Source: Paraburkholderia hiiakae (GTDB lineage: Bacteria; Pseudomonadota; Gammaproteobacteria; Burkholderiales; Burkholderiaceae). From it: 64,000 nt of DNA. The stretch spans positions 186,001-250,000 of the forward strand of contig NZ_CAJHCQ010000012.1 of assembly GCF_904848665.1 (NCBI RefSeq). Direction: 5' to 3'. This document shows, piece after piece, positions 51,438 through 59,722 of the stretch. Below the pieces are notes generated by a model that saw only the letters and a list, made by a program, of their open reading frames with translations, had not been told where the DNA came from and did no database searches. Position numbers and translations under genes: made by a program. Every line of letters begins with the position of its first letter. Within the stretch, counting starts at the first letter, position 1.

Positions 51438-51934
51438 TGGCCGCAACGATCCGCGCCGCCACGCCCGCCGACGTCGGCGCCATGCACGCGCTGATGTATG
51501 AACTCGCCGAGTTCGAAAAGCTCACGCATCTGTTCACGGGCACGGCCGATGGCCTCGCCGACGCCCTGTTCGGCGCGCGCCCCGCTGCCGAAGCGCTGGT
51601 GGCGGAAGATGCCGGCCGCATCGTCGGCTACGCGCTCTTCTTCCACAACTACTCGACGTTCCTGAGCCGCCGCGGCCTTTATCTCGAAGACCTCTACGTG
51701 CAGCCGTCGCAACGCGGCACCGGTCTCGGCACGGCGATGCTGCGCGCGCTCGCGGCGATTGCTGTCGAACACGGCTGCGCCCGCTTCGAATGGACTGTGC
51801 TCGACTGGAACACGCCGGCTATCGGCTTCTATGAAAAGCTCGGCGCCACCGTGCTGCCCGACTGGCGCGTGGTGCGCATGACCGGCGACGCGCTCGAAAA
51901 GCTCGCAGCGCCTGGCGTGACGGCGCTCGGGTAA
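51437..51934 (+). CDS. GNAT N-acetyltransferase, diamine acetyltransferase-like
   Basis: A 165-residue GNAT protein. RAATPADVGAMHALMYELAE opens it, LYLEDLYVQPSQRGTGLGTA is the acetyl-CoA-binding motif A, and DWNTPAIGFYEKLGA the C-terminal motif. It resembles the spermidine/spermine N1-acetyltransferase (SAT) branch; the substrate is not proven. It is coupled to the membrane gene upstream. Confidence 0.88.
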   Translation: MAATIRAATPADVGAMHALMYELAEFEKLTHLFTGTADGLADALFGARPAAEALVAEDAGRIVGYALFFHNYSTFLSRRGLYLEDLYVQPSQRGTGLGTAMLRALAAIAVEHGCARFEWTVLDWNTPAIGFYEKLGATVLPDWRVVRMTGDALEKLAAPGVTALG

Positions 51935-51956
51935 CCGAACCGCAAGTTCGAATGCA

Positions 51957-51990
51957 AACGGGCCGCCTGATTCAGGCGGCCCGTTCTCTT
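51957..51990. terminator. Intrinsic terminator, shared by convergent genes
   Basis: AACGGGCCGCCTGA and TCAGGCGGCCCGTT form a perfect long stem; CTCTTTT follows on the plus strand. It separates the acetyltransferase gene from convergent rmuC. Confidence 0.82.
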
Positions 51991-52008
51991 TTGGCGCGGC
52001 GGTTTCCC

Positions 52009-53544
52009 TTACTCGTCGCCGAATCCTCCTTCAGCACCCGGTTCGCCCACTTCGTCATTGCGCAACGCATCGCCGAGGAGATTCGCGGCGGTCTCGCCCG
52101 GCAGCGCCTCGACGTCGCGCAGCTTGCGGTTCATCGCACGCGTGCGCACCTCGGCGGCCTCGATGGAACGCGTGACCGTTTCGAGCTGCGACTTCGTGCG
52201 CGCGAGCACGTCGCCGAACTTGCCGAACTCCGTCTTCACCGCGCCGAGTACCTGCCACACCTCGCTCGAACGACGCTCGATCGCCAGCGTGCGAAAACCC
52301 ATCTGAAGGCTGTTGAGGAGCGCCGTGAGTGTAGTCGGCCCCGCCACGCTCACGCGGTAGTCGCGCTGCAACACATCGGTCAAACCAGGGCGGCGCAGGA
52401 TTTCCGCGTAAAGCCCTTCGGTCGGCAAGAACAGCAGCGCGAAATCGGTCGTGTGCGGCGGCGAGACATACTTCTCGGCGATGGTGCGCGCCTCCGCGCG
52501 GATGCGCAGTTCCAGCGCACGGCCCGCCTCCTCGATCGCGGGCACGTCCGCGCGCTCCTGTGCGTCGATGAGGCGCTCGTAATCCTCGCGCGGAAACTTG
52601 GCGTCGATGGGCAGCCAAACCGGCTCGCCTTGATCCCCAGCGCCAACGCCACGCCCAGGCAGACGAATCGCGAACTCCACGCGCTCACTGCTCTTGGGCA
52701 CCGTCGCCACGTTCTTCGCGAACTGGTCGGGCGTAAGCATCTGTTCGAGCAACGCTTCGAGCTGCACCTCGCCCCAGGTGCCGCGCGTCTTCACGTTGGT
52801 GAGCACCTTCTTCAAGTCGCCCACGCCCGCCGCCAGCGTCTGCATCTCGCCAAGCCCGCGATGCACCTGCTCCAGCCGATCCGAAACGAGCTTGAACGAT
52901 TCGCCAAGACGCTGTTCGAGCGTAGCGTGCAGCTTCTCGTCGACGGTGCGGCGCATTTCCTCGAGCTTCGCCGCGTTGTTCGCTTCGATGTCTTTCAGAC
53001 GCTGTTCGAGCGTCGCGCGCACTTCGCCAAAGCGCCGGTCGTTGACTTCGGTGAGCTGTCCGAGCTGCTGCGTGAGCAACGAGCCGAAGTGACGAAGCGC
53101 GGCGCCCTGCTCGTCGCGCGCCAACTGGGCTTGCTGATGCAGACTCTGGCGCACGGCGTCGAGCTGCTGCGTATTGGCCGCCGTGAGTTTGGCGAGCTGC
53201 TGGGCGAAGCCGTCGATCTGGCTGTTCTGCACCGTCGCGATGCTGCCGAGCTGCGCCGCAAGCGCCTGCTGCACCTGCGCGAAGCCGCCGCCGAACTCAC
53301 TGCGCGACGCCTGCGCGGTGCGCGCGATCTCGTTGCGCAGCTCGCGCTCGATGCGCTCGGCCGCGCGCGCCTGCGTGTCGGTCGAGGCGGCGAGGCGATC
53401 GCTCAGTTGATCGAGCGCGTCGAGCGTGGCTTCGGCGTCGCCCTCGCCATGACCGTGACGCGCGCGCACCAACGCGACGAGCGTTACGACGAACGCGATC
53501 GCCAGCGCAACGACTGCCAGCGACATGACTGCGAGCTCACTCAT
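52009..53544 (-). CDS. rmuC: DNA recombination protein RmuC
   Basis: RmuC limits recombination at inverted repeats and is a predicted nuclease. The 511-residue protein has one N-terminal membrane helix (about residues 5-27), a long coiled coil (about 40-210) and the RmuC domain with TRGTWGEVQLEALLEQML and LPIDAKFPREDYERL. The ATG overlaps the upstream dehydrogenase stop (ATGA), so the genes are coupled. Confidence 0.95.
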   Translation of the reverse strand: MSELAVMSLAVVALAIAFVVTLVALVRARHGHGEGDAEATLDALDQLSDRLAASTDTQARAAERIERELRNEIARTAQASRSEFGGGFAQVQQALAAQLGSIATVQNSQIDGFAQQLAKLTAANTQQLDAVRQSLHQQAQLARDEQGAALRHFGSLLTQQLGQLTEVNDRRFGEVRATLEQRLKDIEANNAAKLEEMRRTVDEKLHATLEQRLGESFKLVSDRLEQVHRGLGEMQTLAAGVGDLKKVLTNVKTRGTWGEVQLEALLEQMLTPDQFAKNVATVPKSSERVEFAIRLPGRGVGAGDQGEPVWLPIDAKFPREDYERLIDAQERADVPAIEEAGRALELRIRAEARTIAEKYVSPPHTTDFALLFLPTEGLYAEILRRPGLTDVLQRDYRVSVAGPTTLTALLNSLQMGFRTLAIERRSSEVWQVLGAVKTEFGKFGDVLARTKSQLETVTRSIEAAEVRTRAMNRKLRDVEALPGETAANLLGDALRNDEVGEPGAEGGFGDE

Positions 53545-54530
53545 GTACGCGCTTTCCCCAGCACGGCGGGGTTGATCGGGTTAGGCGGCTGCCCCGCGCG
53601 CGGCCCCTCGCCGAGCGCGGCGATGAGGTTGTCGGCGGCGAGGTTCGCCATGGCGCGGCGCGTGGCTTCGCTCGCGCTCGCAATGTGCGGCGTGAGCACG
53701 ACGTTCTCCACTTCGAGCAGCGCCGGATGCACGCGCGGCTCGCCCTCGAACACGTCGAGGGCCGCCGACGCGATCTGGCGCGTGCGCAGCGCGTGCGCGA
53801 GCGCGGCGTCGTCGACAATGCCGCCGCGCGCGATGTTGGTGAGCGTGGCCGTGGGCTTCATCAGCGCGAGTTCGGTTGCGCCGATCGTGTGATGGTTCTG
53901 TGCCGTATAGGGCAGCACGAGCACGACGTGATCGGCCGCTTTGAGCAAGTCTTCCTTCGAGAGATATTCGGCGTTCAGCTCGCGCTCGATCTCTGGCGCG
54001 ACGCGCGAACGGTTGTGATAGACCACGCGCATGTTGAAGCCGAGCGCACGGCGCGCGAGCGCCTGACCGATACGGCCCATGCCGATCACGCCGAGCGTGG
54101 CGCCATAAATGTCCGAGCCGAGAAACGCGTCGAACGACCACTTGTCCCATTTGCCCGCGCGCAGAAAGTGTTCGGACTCCGTCACGCGGCGCGCGGCCGC
54201 CATCATCAGCGCCCAGCCGAAGTCGGCCGTGGTTTCGTTGAGCACGTCGGGCGTGTTGGTGCCAAGCACGTTGAGCGCGTTGAAGGCGGCGATGTCGAAG
54301 TTGTTGTAGCCCACGGCCATGTTCGACACCACGCGCAAGCGCGGCGCGGCGGCGAGCGCTGCGGCGCCGATCGGGTCGCCCGCGGTGAGCGCGCCGTCCT
54401 TGTCGGCGAGACGCTGGTGCAGCGCCTCGGGCGAAAGCGCCTCGCCGTTATTCCAGTCGACGTCGAAATAAAGCTTGAGCCGATCGATCACGTCGGGAAA
54501 GATCGGGCGCGCCACGAGAATCTTTTGCAT
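53541..54530 (-). CDS. D-isomer-specific 2-hydroxyacid dehydrogenase (GhrB/glyoxylate reductase-like)
   Basis: A 329-residue NAD(P)H-dependent reductase, likely acting on glyoxylate, hydroxypyruvate or a keto-gluconate. The Rossmann motif GVIGMGRIGQALARRALGF follows the catalytic-domain segment NTPDVLNETTADFGWAL; NIARGGIVDDAAL holds the conserved Arg, and the catalytic His is in VLTPHIASASEATR. ATG 54530 with GGAG 7 nt upstream starts at MQKILVARPI. The NhaD-like gene lies upstream. Confidence 0.92.
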   Translation of the reverse strand: MQKILVARPIFPDVIDRLKLYFDVDWNNGEALSPEALHQRLADKDGALTAGDPIGAAALAAAPRLRVVSNMAVGYNNFDIAAFNALNVLGTNTPDVLNETTADFGWALMMAAARRVTESEHFLRAGKWDKWSFDAFLGSDIYGATLGVIGMGRIGQALARRALGFNMRVVYHNRSRVAPEIERELNAEYLSKEDLLKAADHVVLVLPYTAQNHHTIGATELALMKPTATLTNIARGGIVDDAALAHALRTRQIASAALDVFEGEPRVHPALLEVENVVLTPHIASASEATRRAMANLAADNLIAALGEGPRAGQPPNPINPAVLGKART

Positions 54531-54636
54531 CGTTGCTCTCCACACTTCAGTCGTTGTCCGTCATTGTTGCGCGTGACGGGGCGCTCAGGAAAGTCTCGCG
54601 CGCATTGCGCAGCCCGGCTCCCAGGCGGCTTTACGG

Positions 54637-56073
54637 CTAGACGAAAAAGAGCCAGGTGGCCGCGAGAAAGACCGGCGCAAGCAGCACGCCCGACCAGCCA
54701 AGATAGCCGAAGAAGCCCGGCATGCGCACACCACGCGACTGCGCGATCGCCTTCACCATGAAGTTCGGGGCGTTGCCGATATAGGTGAGCGCGCCCATCC
54801 ACACGGCGCCCGCCGAAATCGCGGCGAGCGTTTTCGCGCCGCCTGACATGAGCGCATTGGCGTCGCCGCCCGCGAGATTGAAGAACACGAGGTACGTGGG
54901 CGCGTTGTCGAGAAACGACGAGAGCAGACCCGTCGCCCAGAAGTACATCGCTTCGTTGGGGCGGCCCGGTGCGTCGTTCACGAAGCGGATCAGCGCGGCG
55001 AATGCGCCCGCCTCGCCCGCGCGCAGTATCGCGATGACCGGCGCGATCGTCACGAAAATGCCCGCGAAGAGCTTGGCCACCTCGACGATCGGCGCCCACT
55101 CGAAACCGTTGTCGGCGCGCGCCGTCTTCGACGTGAACGCGAGCGAAATGAGTGCGAGCGCAACGAGTCCCGCATCGCGCACGAGGTTCTGCACCTGCAA
55201 ATGAGCGCCCGCGACTTCGAAGGCGATACCCGGACGCCATATGCCGCTCATCAGCACGAGCGCGATGAGCAGCGCGAGCAGCGCGAAATTCGCCTTGCCA
55301 CCGATGGAGAGCGCGCGCGTCTCCGGCGTCGGGTCGAGCGAGGCGGCGCGCACTTCCCCGGCGCGGCTGAAGTACCAGCTATCGAGCGCGTAAAACACCG
55401 CGAGCAGCACGCCGCAGACGAACAGCATCGGCCACGCGAGATGCTGCGCAGTCCAGAAGAATCCCACACCGTTCAGGAAGCCGAGGAAAAGCGGCGGGTC
55501 GCCGAGCGGTGTGAGCAGGCCGCCCGCGTTCGCGACGAGAAAGATGAAAAACACGACCACGTGCACATTGTGCCGGCGGTTGTCGTTGGCGCGCAGGAGC
55601 GGCCGGATCAGCAGCATCGCCGCGCCCGTCGTGCCCATCACGCTCGCGAGCACGGTGCCTAGCGCGAGGATCGACGTATTCATGCGCGGCGAGCCACGCA
55701 AATTCCCATACACGCAGATGCCGCCCGCGATCGTGTAGAGCGCGCCGAGCAACACGATGAACGGAAGATATTCGTCGACCACGGCGTGCACGAGGAGCGG
55801 ATACATCGCGCCAAAACCATGCGTGGCCGCAAACGGCAGCAGGAAGGCCAGCGCCCAGGCTGCCGAGATCTTGCCGAAGTGGTGATGCCAGAACGTAGCC
55901 GCGAACATGGGGAAGAACGCGATCGAGAAGAGCATGCCGGCAAAAGGCAGCGCCCAGGCGGCGCTGAGCGATGCGCCGTCGAATGTCGCAGCGCTTGCGT
56001 TCGTGCTGAACAGCGAGAGCGCGGCGAAGAGCGTTCCCGCGCAAGCGCTCGCCGCGTTGCGCTTACGCGCCAT
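54637..56073 (-). CDS. Putative Na+/H+ antiporter or citrate-type transporter (CitMHS-like)
   Basis: A 478-residue protein with at least ten hydrophobic segments and a possible N-terminal signal-like helix. MGTTGAAMLLIRPLLRAN, NAGGLLTPLGDPPLFLGFL and LTYIGNAPNFMVKAIA are signature segments of the ion-transporter superfamily proteins usually annotated as sodium:proton antiporters. The ion is not certain. It overlaps lutC by 11 nt, so the two should be expressed together; a link between organic-acid use and ion export is possible. Confidence 0.82.
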   Translation of the reverse strand: MARKRNAASACAGTLFAALSLFSTNASAATFDGASLSAAWALPFAGMLFSIAFFPMFAATFWHHHFGKISAAWALAFLLPFAATHGFGAMYPLLVHAVVDEYLPFIVLLGALYTIAGGICVYGNLRGSPRMNTSILALGTVLASVMGTTGAAMLLIRPLLRANDNRRHNVHVVVFFIFLVANAGGLLTPLGDPPLFLGFLNGVGFFWTAQHLAWPMLFVCGVLLAVFYALDSWYFSRAGEVRAASLDPTPETRALSIGGKANFALLALLIALVLMSGIWRPGIAFEVAGAHLQVQNLVRDAGLVALALISLAFTSKTARADNGFEWAPIVEVAKLFAGIFVTIAPVIAILRAGEAGAFAALIRFVNDAPGRPNEAMYFWATGLLSSFLDNAPTYLVFFNLAGGDANALMSGGAKTLAAISAGAVWMGALTYIGNAPNFMVKAIAQSRGVRMPGFFGYLGWSGVLLAPVFLAATWLFFV

Positions 56074-56725
56074 GCACGACGATCACATGCACGCGATACG
56101 GCCCGTGCGCGCCGAGAATGATGGTCTGCTCGATGTCGCCGGTGCGCGAAGGCCCCGAAACGAAATTGACCGCGCGCGGCAGTTCTCCGCGTTCGGCGCG
56201 CATGAGCGCGAAGGCGTCCTCGTGGCCCGCGACGATGCGCGAAGCGGGCACGACGGCGATGTGCGTTTCGGGCAGCAGCGCGCCCGAAGCCCAGGTTTGC
56301 GGGCTGGAGAGCAGCACCAGCGTGCCGGTTTCAGCCGTGGCGCAAAAGCATCCCGTGAGTCCGACGAGGTCGCGGTCTTCGGGCTTGCGGAATTGAACGG
56401 CGAGGCCTGCGCCGGCCCAGTCGAATGTTTCGAGCGTTTGCCACGCGACAGCCTGCATCGGCAGGCTGCGCTCAGCGAGATAACGTTGCGCGGCGGCGGG
56501 CACGTCAGCCAGTTGCTGGACTTCGTCGACGGTGCTCGCCATCTTGCGTGCCTCGCCAACGAAGCGCGCGGCAAGGTCGCCTTCCAGCGGTGGGCGCGGA
56601 CCTTCGGGATGACGCGCGATGTAGTCGGCCACGGCTTCCCGCTCGTGCGCCGCGGGCGTAGCCTCACGTCCCTGCGCCGCGCGAATGCGCGCGAGTATGC
56701 TGCGGCGGGCGGCCGTCGTGTCCAT
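56063..56725 (-). CDS. lutC: LUD-domain protein, LutC/YkgG family
   Basis: LutC is one of three parts of the LutABC lactate oxidation system. In this 220-residue protein TGCFCATAETGTLVLLSSPQ is the LUD-domain core and PSRTGDIEQTIILGAHGPYR is the C-terminal signature. No lutA or lutB gene is in the window, so the partners are elsewhere or it works alone. It is 82 nt downstream of pncB and overlaps the antiporter gene. Confidence 0.92.
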   Translation of the reverse strand: MDTTAARRSILARIRAAQGREATPAAHEREAVADYIARHPEGPRPPLEGDLAARFVGEARKMASTVDEVQQLADVPAAAQRYLAERSLPMQAVAWQTLETFDWAGAGLAVQFRKPEDRDLVGLTGCFCATAETGTLVLLSSPQTWASGALLPETHIAVVPASRIVAGHEDAFALMRAERGELPRAVNFVSGPSRTGDIEQTIILGAHGPYRVHVIVVHGA

Positions 56726-56747
56726 GAACGTCCTCGTCAGATGAAGA

Positions 56748-56782
56748 AAGGCGACGCGCCGATTATACCGGGGCGTCGCCTT
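56748..56782 (-). terminator. Hairpin between pncB and lutC with a TATAAT in its loop
   Basis: AAGGCGACGC (56748-56757) pairs with GCGTCGCCTT (56773-56782); on the minus strand TCTTC follows, a weak U-run. The 15-nt loop holds a perfect minus-strand TATAAT (56767-56762), without a good -35. It may terminate pncB and start lutC. Confidence 0.6.
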
Positions 56783-56806
56783 GCGATTTGCGGGTTTCGT
56801 GTGCGC

Positions 56807-58009
56807 TTATTTGCCCGCGCACTCTTCTTCCACGGGCTGCTCGATGCCGAACACCTGGCGCAGATAGGCGAGATACGCCTTGTCGTCACACATGTTCTTG
56901 CCCGGCGAATCGGAGAGTTTGGCGACGGGCTGACCGTTGCAGCGAACCATCTTGATGACGATCTGCAGCGGCTGATAGCCGAGGTCGTTGGTGAGGTTCG
57001 TGCCCACGCCGAACGCGAGGCGGCAGCGCTCGCCGAAACGCTCGTACAGGCGCAGCACCTTGGGAATGTCGAGCGCGTCCGAGAAGATCATCGTCTTCGT
57101 GCGCGGGTCGCAGCGGTTGTCCTCGTAGTGCTTGAGCAAGCGCTCGCCCCACTCGAACGGATCGCCCGAATCGTGCCGCGCGCCGTCGAAGAGCTTGCAG
57201 AAGTACATGTCGAAATCCCGCAGGAAGGCCCGCATGCCGTAGACATCCGAGAGCGCGATGCCAAGGTCGCCGCGATATTCCTTCGCCCACATCTCGAAGC
57301 CGAAGATCTGCGAGTCGCGCAGACGCGGCCCGAGCGCCTGGCACGCCTGCAAATATTCGTGCGCCATCGTGCCGAGCGGCGTGAGGTTGTGCTTCATCGC
57401 GTAGTAGACGTTGCTCGTGCCGGTGAATTGCTCACCGAGATCGTCCTTGAGCGTGAGGATGACTTCTTCGTGCCAGCGTTTGGAGAAACGGCGGCGCGTA
57501 CCGTAGTCGGCGATCTTGCAGTCGGCGAATTCGGGTTTCGCGCCGAGCAGCTCGATCTTGTGGCGCAGGCGCTCGCGCCCCTCCTCGTACTGCGGATGAT
57601 GCTGCGTGTTGCGGAAATACACCTCGTTGACGATGGCGAGCACCGGGATCTCGAAGAGGATCGTGTGCAGCCACGGCCCCTTGATCTCGATGTCGATCTC
57701 GCCATTGCCCTTGGGCGACGGCGTGACCGAGATGTACTTTTCGTTCAGGTGAAAGAGCGCGAGAAAGTCGATGAAGTCGCTCTTGATGAAGCGCATCTTG
57801 CGCAGGTATTCGAGTTCGGTCTCGGCGAAGCGCAGCCTGCAGAGCTTCTGGATCTCGCTGCGGATCTCGTCGACGTAGGGCACGAGGTCGACTTTCGGCG
57901 TGCGGCAGCGGAAACGATATTCCACATTGGCCGCGGGGAAATGATGCAGCACCACCTGCATCATCGTGAATTTGTAGAGATCGGTATCGAGCAGCGAAGT
58001 AATGATCAT
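56807..58009 (-). CDS. pncB: Nicotinate phosphoribosyltransferase
   Basis: PncB makes nicotinate mononucleotide from nicotinate in NAD salvage. The 400-residue protein starts MIITSLLDTDLYKFTMMQ, the standard N-terminus, with EYRFRCR, GTSNVYYAMKHNLTPLGTMA (the phosphohistidine region) and ARHDSGDPFEWGERL. It is divergent from fdxA. Confidence 0.97.
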   Translation of the reverse strand: MIITSLLDTDLYKFTMMQVVLHHFPAANVEYRFRCRTPKVDLVPYVDEIRSEIQKLCRLRFAETELEYLRKMRFIKSDFIDFLALFHLNEKYISVTPSPKGNGEIDIEIKGPWLHTILFEIPVLAIVNEVYFRNTQHHPQYEEGRERLRHKIELLGAKPEFADCKIADYGTRRRFSKRWHEEVILTLKDDLGEQFTGTSNVYYAMKHNLTPLGTMAHEYLQACQALGPRLRDSQIFGFEMWAKEYRGDLGIALSDVYGMRAFLRDFDMYFCKLFDGARHDSGDPFEWGERLLKHYEDNRCDPRTKTMIFSDALDIPKVLRLYERFGERCRLAFGVGTNLTNDLGYQPLQIVIKMVRCNGQPVAKLSDSPGKNMCDDKAYLAYLRQVFGIEQPVEEECAGK

Positions 58010-58335
58010 GATGGGCCAGCCGGACTGCAATCGGATAGCGCCCGCGAAGCAGGAACCGGACTCGCTGCACGGCAGATGCCTCGCAGCGGCTCCGGACGGC
58101 GGACGCCAGCGGTGCGCCCATGTTACCCGAATGCCTGTGCGCCCAGCGTGCCCGCCGGCACGTCCCCTTGCGCGCAAGGGGTAAAACGTTGCGGATCACC
58201 CCATCTTATAAACTAATCACGAAACGATATAAGGACGGTTGCGGGCCCGTGGCTGGGGTAATTCCTCATCAGTTACAATAGCGCCTTTGGCGAACCGCCA
58301 TCCCCCGATACAAAAAGCTTGCAGGAGTTGCCTGA
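58010..58335. other. Intergenic region between divergent pncB and fdxA
   Basis: 326 nt with no credible gene. It contains a perfect 18-bp palindrome (58164-58181), A/T-rich sequence around 58200-58230 with TATAAA and TATAAG hexamers, and TACAAT at 58274-58279, a possible fdxA -10 without a good -35. Both divergent promoters should be here. Confidence 0.55.
58164..58181. repeat. Perfect 18-bp palindrome, candidate operator
   Basis: CCCCTTGCGCGCAAGGGG is fully self-complementary with no spacer. It lies 155 nt upstream of the pncB start and also 155 nt upstream of the fdxA start. It has no T run, so it is not a terminator; a dimeric repressor site is possible. Confidence 0.5.
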
Positions 58336-58659
58336 ATGACTCACGTTGTGACCGAAAGCTGCATCAAGTGCCGCTATACCGACTGCGTCGATGTGTGCCC
58401 GGTGGACTGCTTTCGCGAAGGTCCCAACTTCCTCGCGATCGACCCGGACGAGTGCATCGACTGCGCCGTGTGCGTTGCCGAATGCCCGGTGAACGCCATT
58501 TACGCTGAGGAAGACGTGCCTGGCGACCAGCAATCGTTCATCGAGCTGAACGCCGACCTCGCGAAGGGCTGGCCGAGCATCACCAAGACCAAGGCCCCGC
58601 TGCCGGAAGCCGACGAATTCAAGGACGTGAAGGACAAGCTCGCGCTTCTCGCTCGCTAA
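58336..58659 (+). CDS. fdxA: Seven-iron ferredoxin FdxA
   Basis: A 107-residue ferredoxin with one [3Fe-4S] and one [4Fe-4S] cluster. Cysteines are placed as in FdxA: ESCIKCRYTDCVDVCPVDCF and IDCAVCVAECP. It transfers low-potential electrons in the cytoplasm; the partner is unknown. AGGAG 8 nt before the ATG fixes the start. Confidence 0.97.
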   Translation: MTHVVTESCIKCRYTDCVDVCPVDCFREGPNFLAIDPDECIDCAVCVAECPVNAIYAEEDVPGDQQSFIELNADLAKGWPSITKTKAPLPEADEFKDVKDKLALLAR

Positions 58660-58752
58660 TCGCACGGTGACCGCTTGTCGGGGTGTCCCCCGTCGCCTAC
58701 GCGGACAGCCCCTTGCGCAGCGGATTGCCATTAAAGAGATAGCGACAGGGTA

Positions 58753-58781
58753 TTGACAGGCCAAGCCAGTCCCCATAGAAT
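58753..58781 (+). promoter_or_regulatory. Strong sigma-70 promoter of tRNA-Asn
   Basis: Perfect TTGACA (58753-58758), 17-nt spacer, TAGAAT (58776-58781), 21 nt before the tRNA. It is among the best promoters in the window. Confidence 0.9.
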
Positions 58782-58802
58782 CTCGTTCTCTGCTTTTGTT
58801 GA

Positions 58803-58878
58803 TCCCCGATAGCTCAGTCGGTAGAGCGCCGGACTGTTAATCCGTAGGTCCCTGGTTCGAGCCCAGGTCGGGGAGCCA
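58803..58878 (+). tRNA. tRNA-Asn (GTT), first copy
   Basis: The acceptor arm TCCCCGA pairs with TCGGGGA. The anticodon loop has GTT, the T-loop GGTTCGAGCC, and CCA is encoded, giving 76 nt. It is identical to the copy at 58961-59036. Confidence 0.97.
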
Positions 58879-58885
58879 AGATTCG

Positions 58886-58930
58886 CAAAAGCCCGTTTGT
58901 GTTGATCACAACGCACAGCGGGTTTTTTTA
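58886..58930 (+). terminator. Terminator-like hairpin between the two tRNA-Asn genes
   Basis: AAGCCCG pairs with CGGGTTT, with an inner GTGTTG/CAAC-type stem, then a T run. It is moderately strong and may let some transcript through to the second tRNA. Confidence 0.75.
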
Positions 58931-58960
58931 TGACGTAAAGAGTTGTAGCTGTATTGCTGT

Positions 58961-59036
58961 TCCCCGATAGCTCAGTCGGTAGAGCGCCGGACTGTTAATC
59001 CGTAGGTCCCTGGTTCGAGCCCAGGTCGGGGAGCCA
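58961..59036 (+). tRNA. tRNA-Asn (GTT), second copy
   Basis: Identical 76 nt to the first copy, 82 nt downstream. No promoter is seen in the spacer, so it probably relies on read-through. Confidence 0.97.
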
Positions 59037-59045
59037 AAATATCGA

Positions 59046-59080
59046 GGGGTTGCGTGTTTGCACGCAACCCCTTTTTCTTT
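59046..59080 (+). terminator. Intrinsic terminator after the second tRNA-Asn
   Basis: GGGGTTGCGTG pairs perfectly with CACGCAACCCC around TTTG, then TTTTTCTTTT. It is a strong terminator. Confidence 0.95.
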
Positions 59081-59202
59081 TGCTGCGCGTGTTGCGCGCG
59101 CAGCGAGGCTGCACTGTTAGTGCACCAGAATGTCTTCGCCGTCTCGCCCTGACATCCCCCACCCTCCCCGATAATGTCGCTTCGTCATCTTCGGGAATCC
59201 GC

Positions 59203-59694
59203 ATGAAAGCCACCCGCCTTGCCATTCGCCCCACGCGAGCGCTTCTCGCCTGCGCGAGCCTCTTCGCCCTGGCCGCCGCCCACGCCGAACAGATCGGCAG
59301 CGTGAACACCAACTTCCGCGTCACCGGTTCCGACAAGGTCGTCGTCGAGGCCTACGACGATCCGCAGGTGCAAGGCGTCACCTGCTACGTCTCCCGCGCC
59401 CGCACGGGCGGCGTGAAGGGCACGCTCGGCATTGCGGAAGATCCGACGGAGGCGTCCATCGCGTGCCGGCAGGTCGCGCCGATCTCGTTCGCGGGTCCGC
59501 TCAAACAGCAGGCCGACGTCTTCAACGAGCGCATGTCACTCCTCTTCAAGACGCTGCACGTCGTGCGCGTGGTCGACGCGAAGCGCAACGCGCTCGTGTA
59601 TCTGACCTACAGCGACCGGGTGGTGAGCGGCAGCGCCAAGAACAGCATCACGGCCGTACCGGTGCCGGCTGGCACGACCATTCCGCTGCGCTAA
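59203..59694 (+). CDS. creA: CreA family periplasmic protein
   Basis: A 163-residue protein with a Sec signal peptide (to about AAAHAEQ). GSVNTNFRVTGSDKVVVEAY and DPQVQGVTCYVSRARTGGVK match CreA. The family function is not established. ATG 59203 with GGGA nearby begins the signal peptide; longer upstream reading is unlikely. Confidence 0.92.
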   Translation: MKATRLAIRPTRALLACASLFALAAAHAEQIGSVNTNFRVTGSDKVVVEAYDDPQVQGVTCYVSRARTGGVKGTLGIAEDPTEASIACRQVAPISFAGPLKQQADVFNERMSLLFKTLHVVRVVDAKRNALVYLTYSDRVVSGSAKNSITAVPVPAGTTIPLR

Positions 59695-59722
59695 ACTGGG
59701 GATCCGAGCAGGATCCTCCACC

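Noticed and set aside
51952..53892. A 646-codon plus-strand frame opposite rmuC
   Set aside because: Antisense shadow; the minus strand is RmuC with coiled coil and domain motifs.
55907..58216. A 769-codon plus-strand frame opposite lutC and pncB
   Set aside because: Antisense shadow of pncB and lutC; no recognisable motif.
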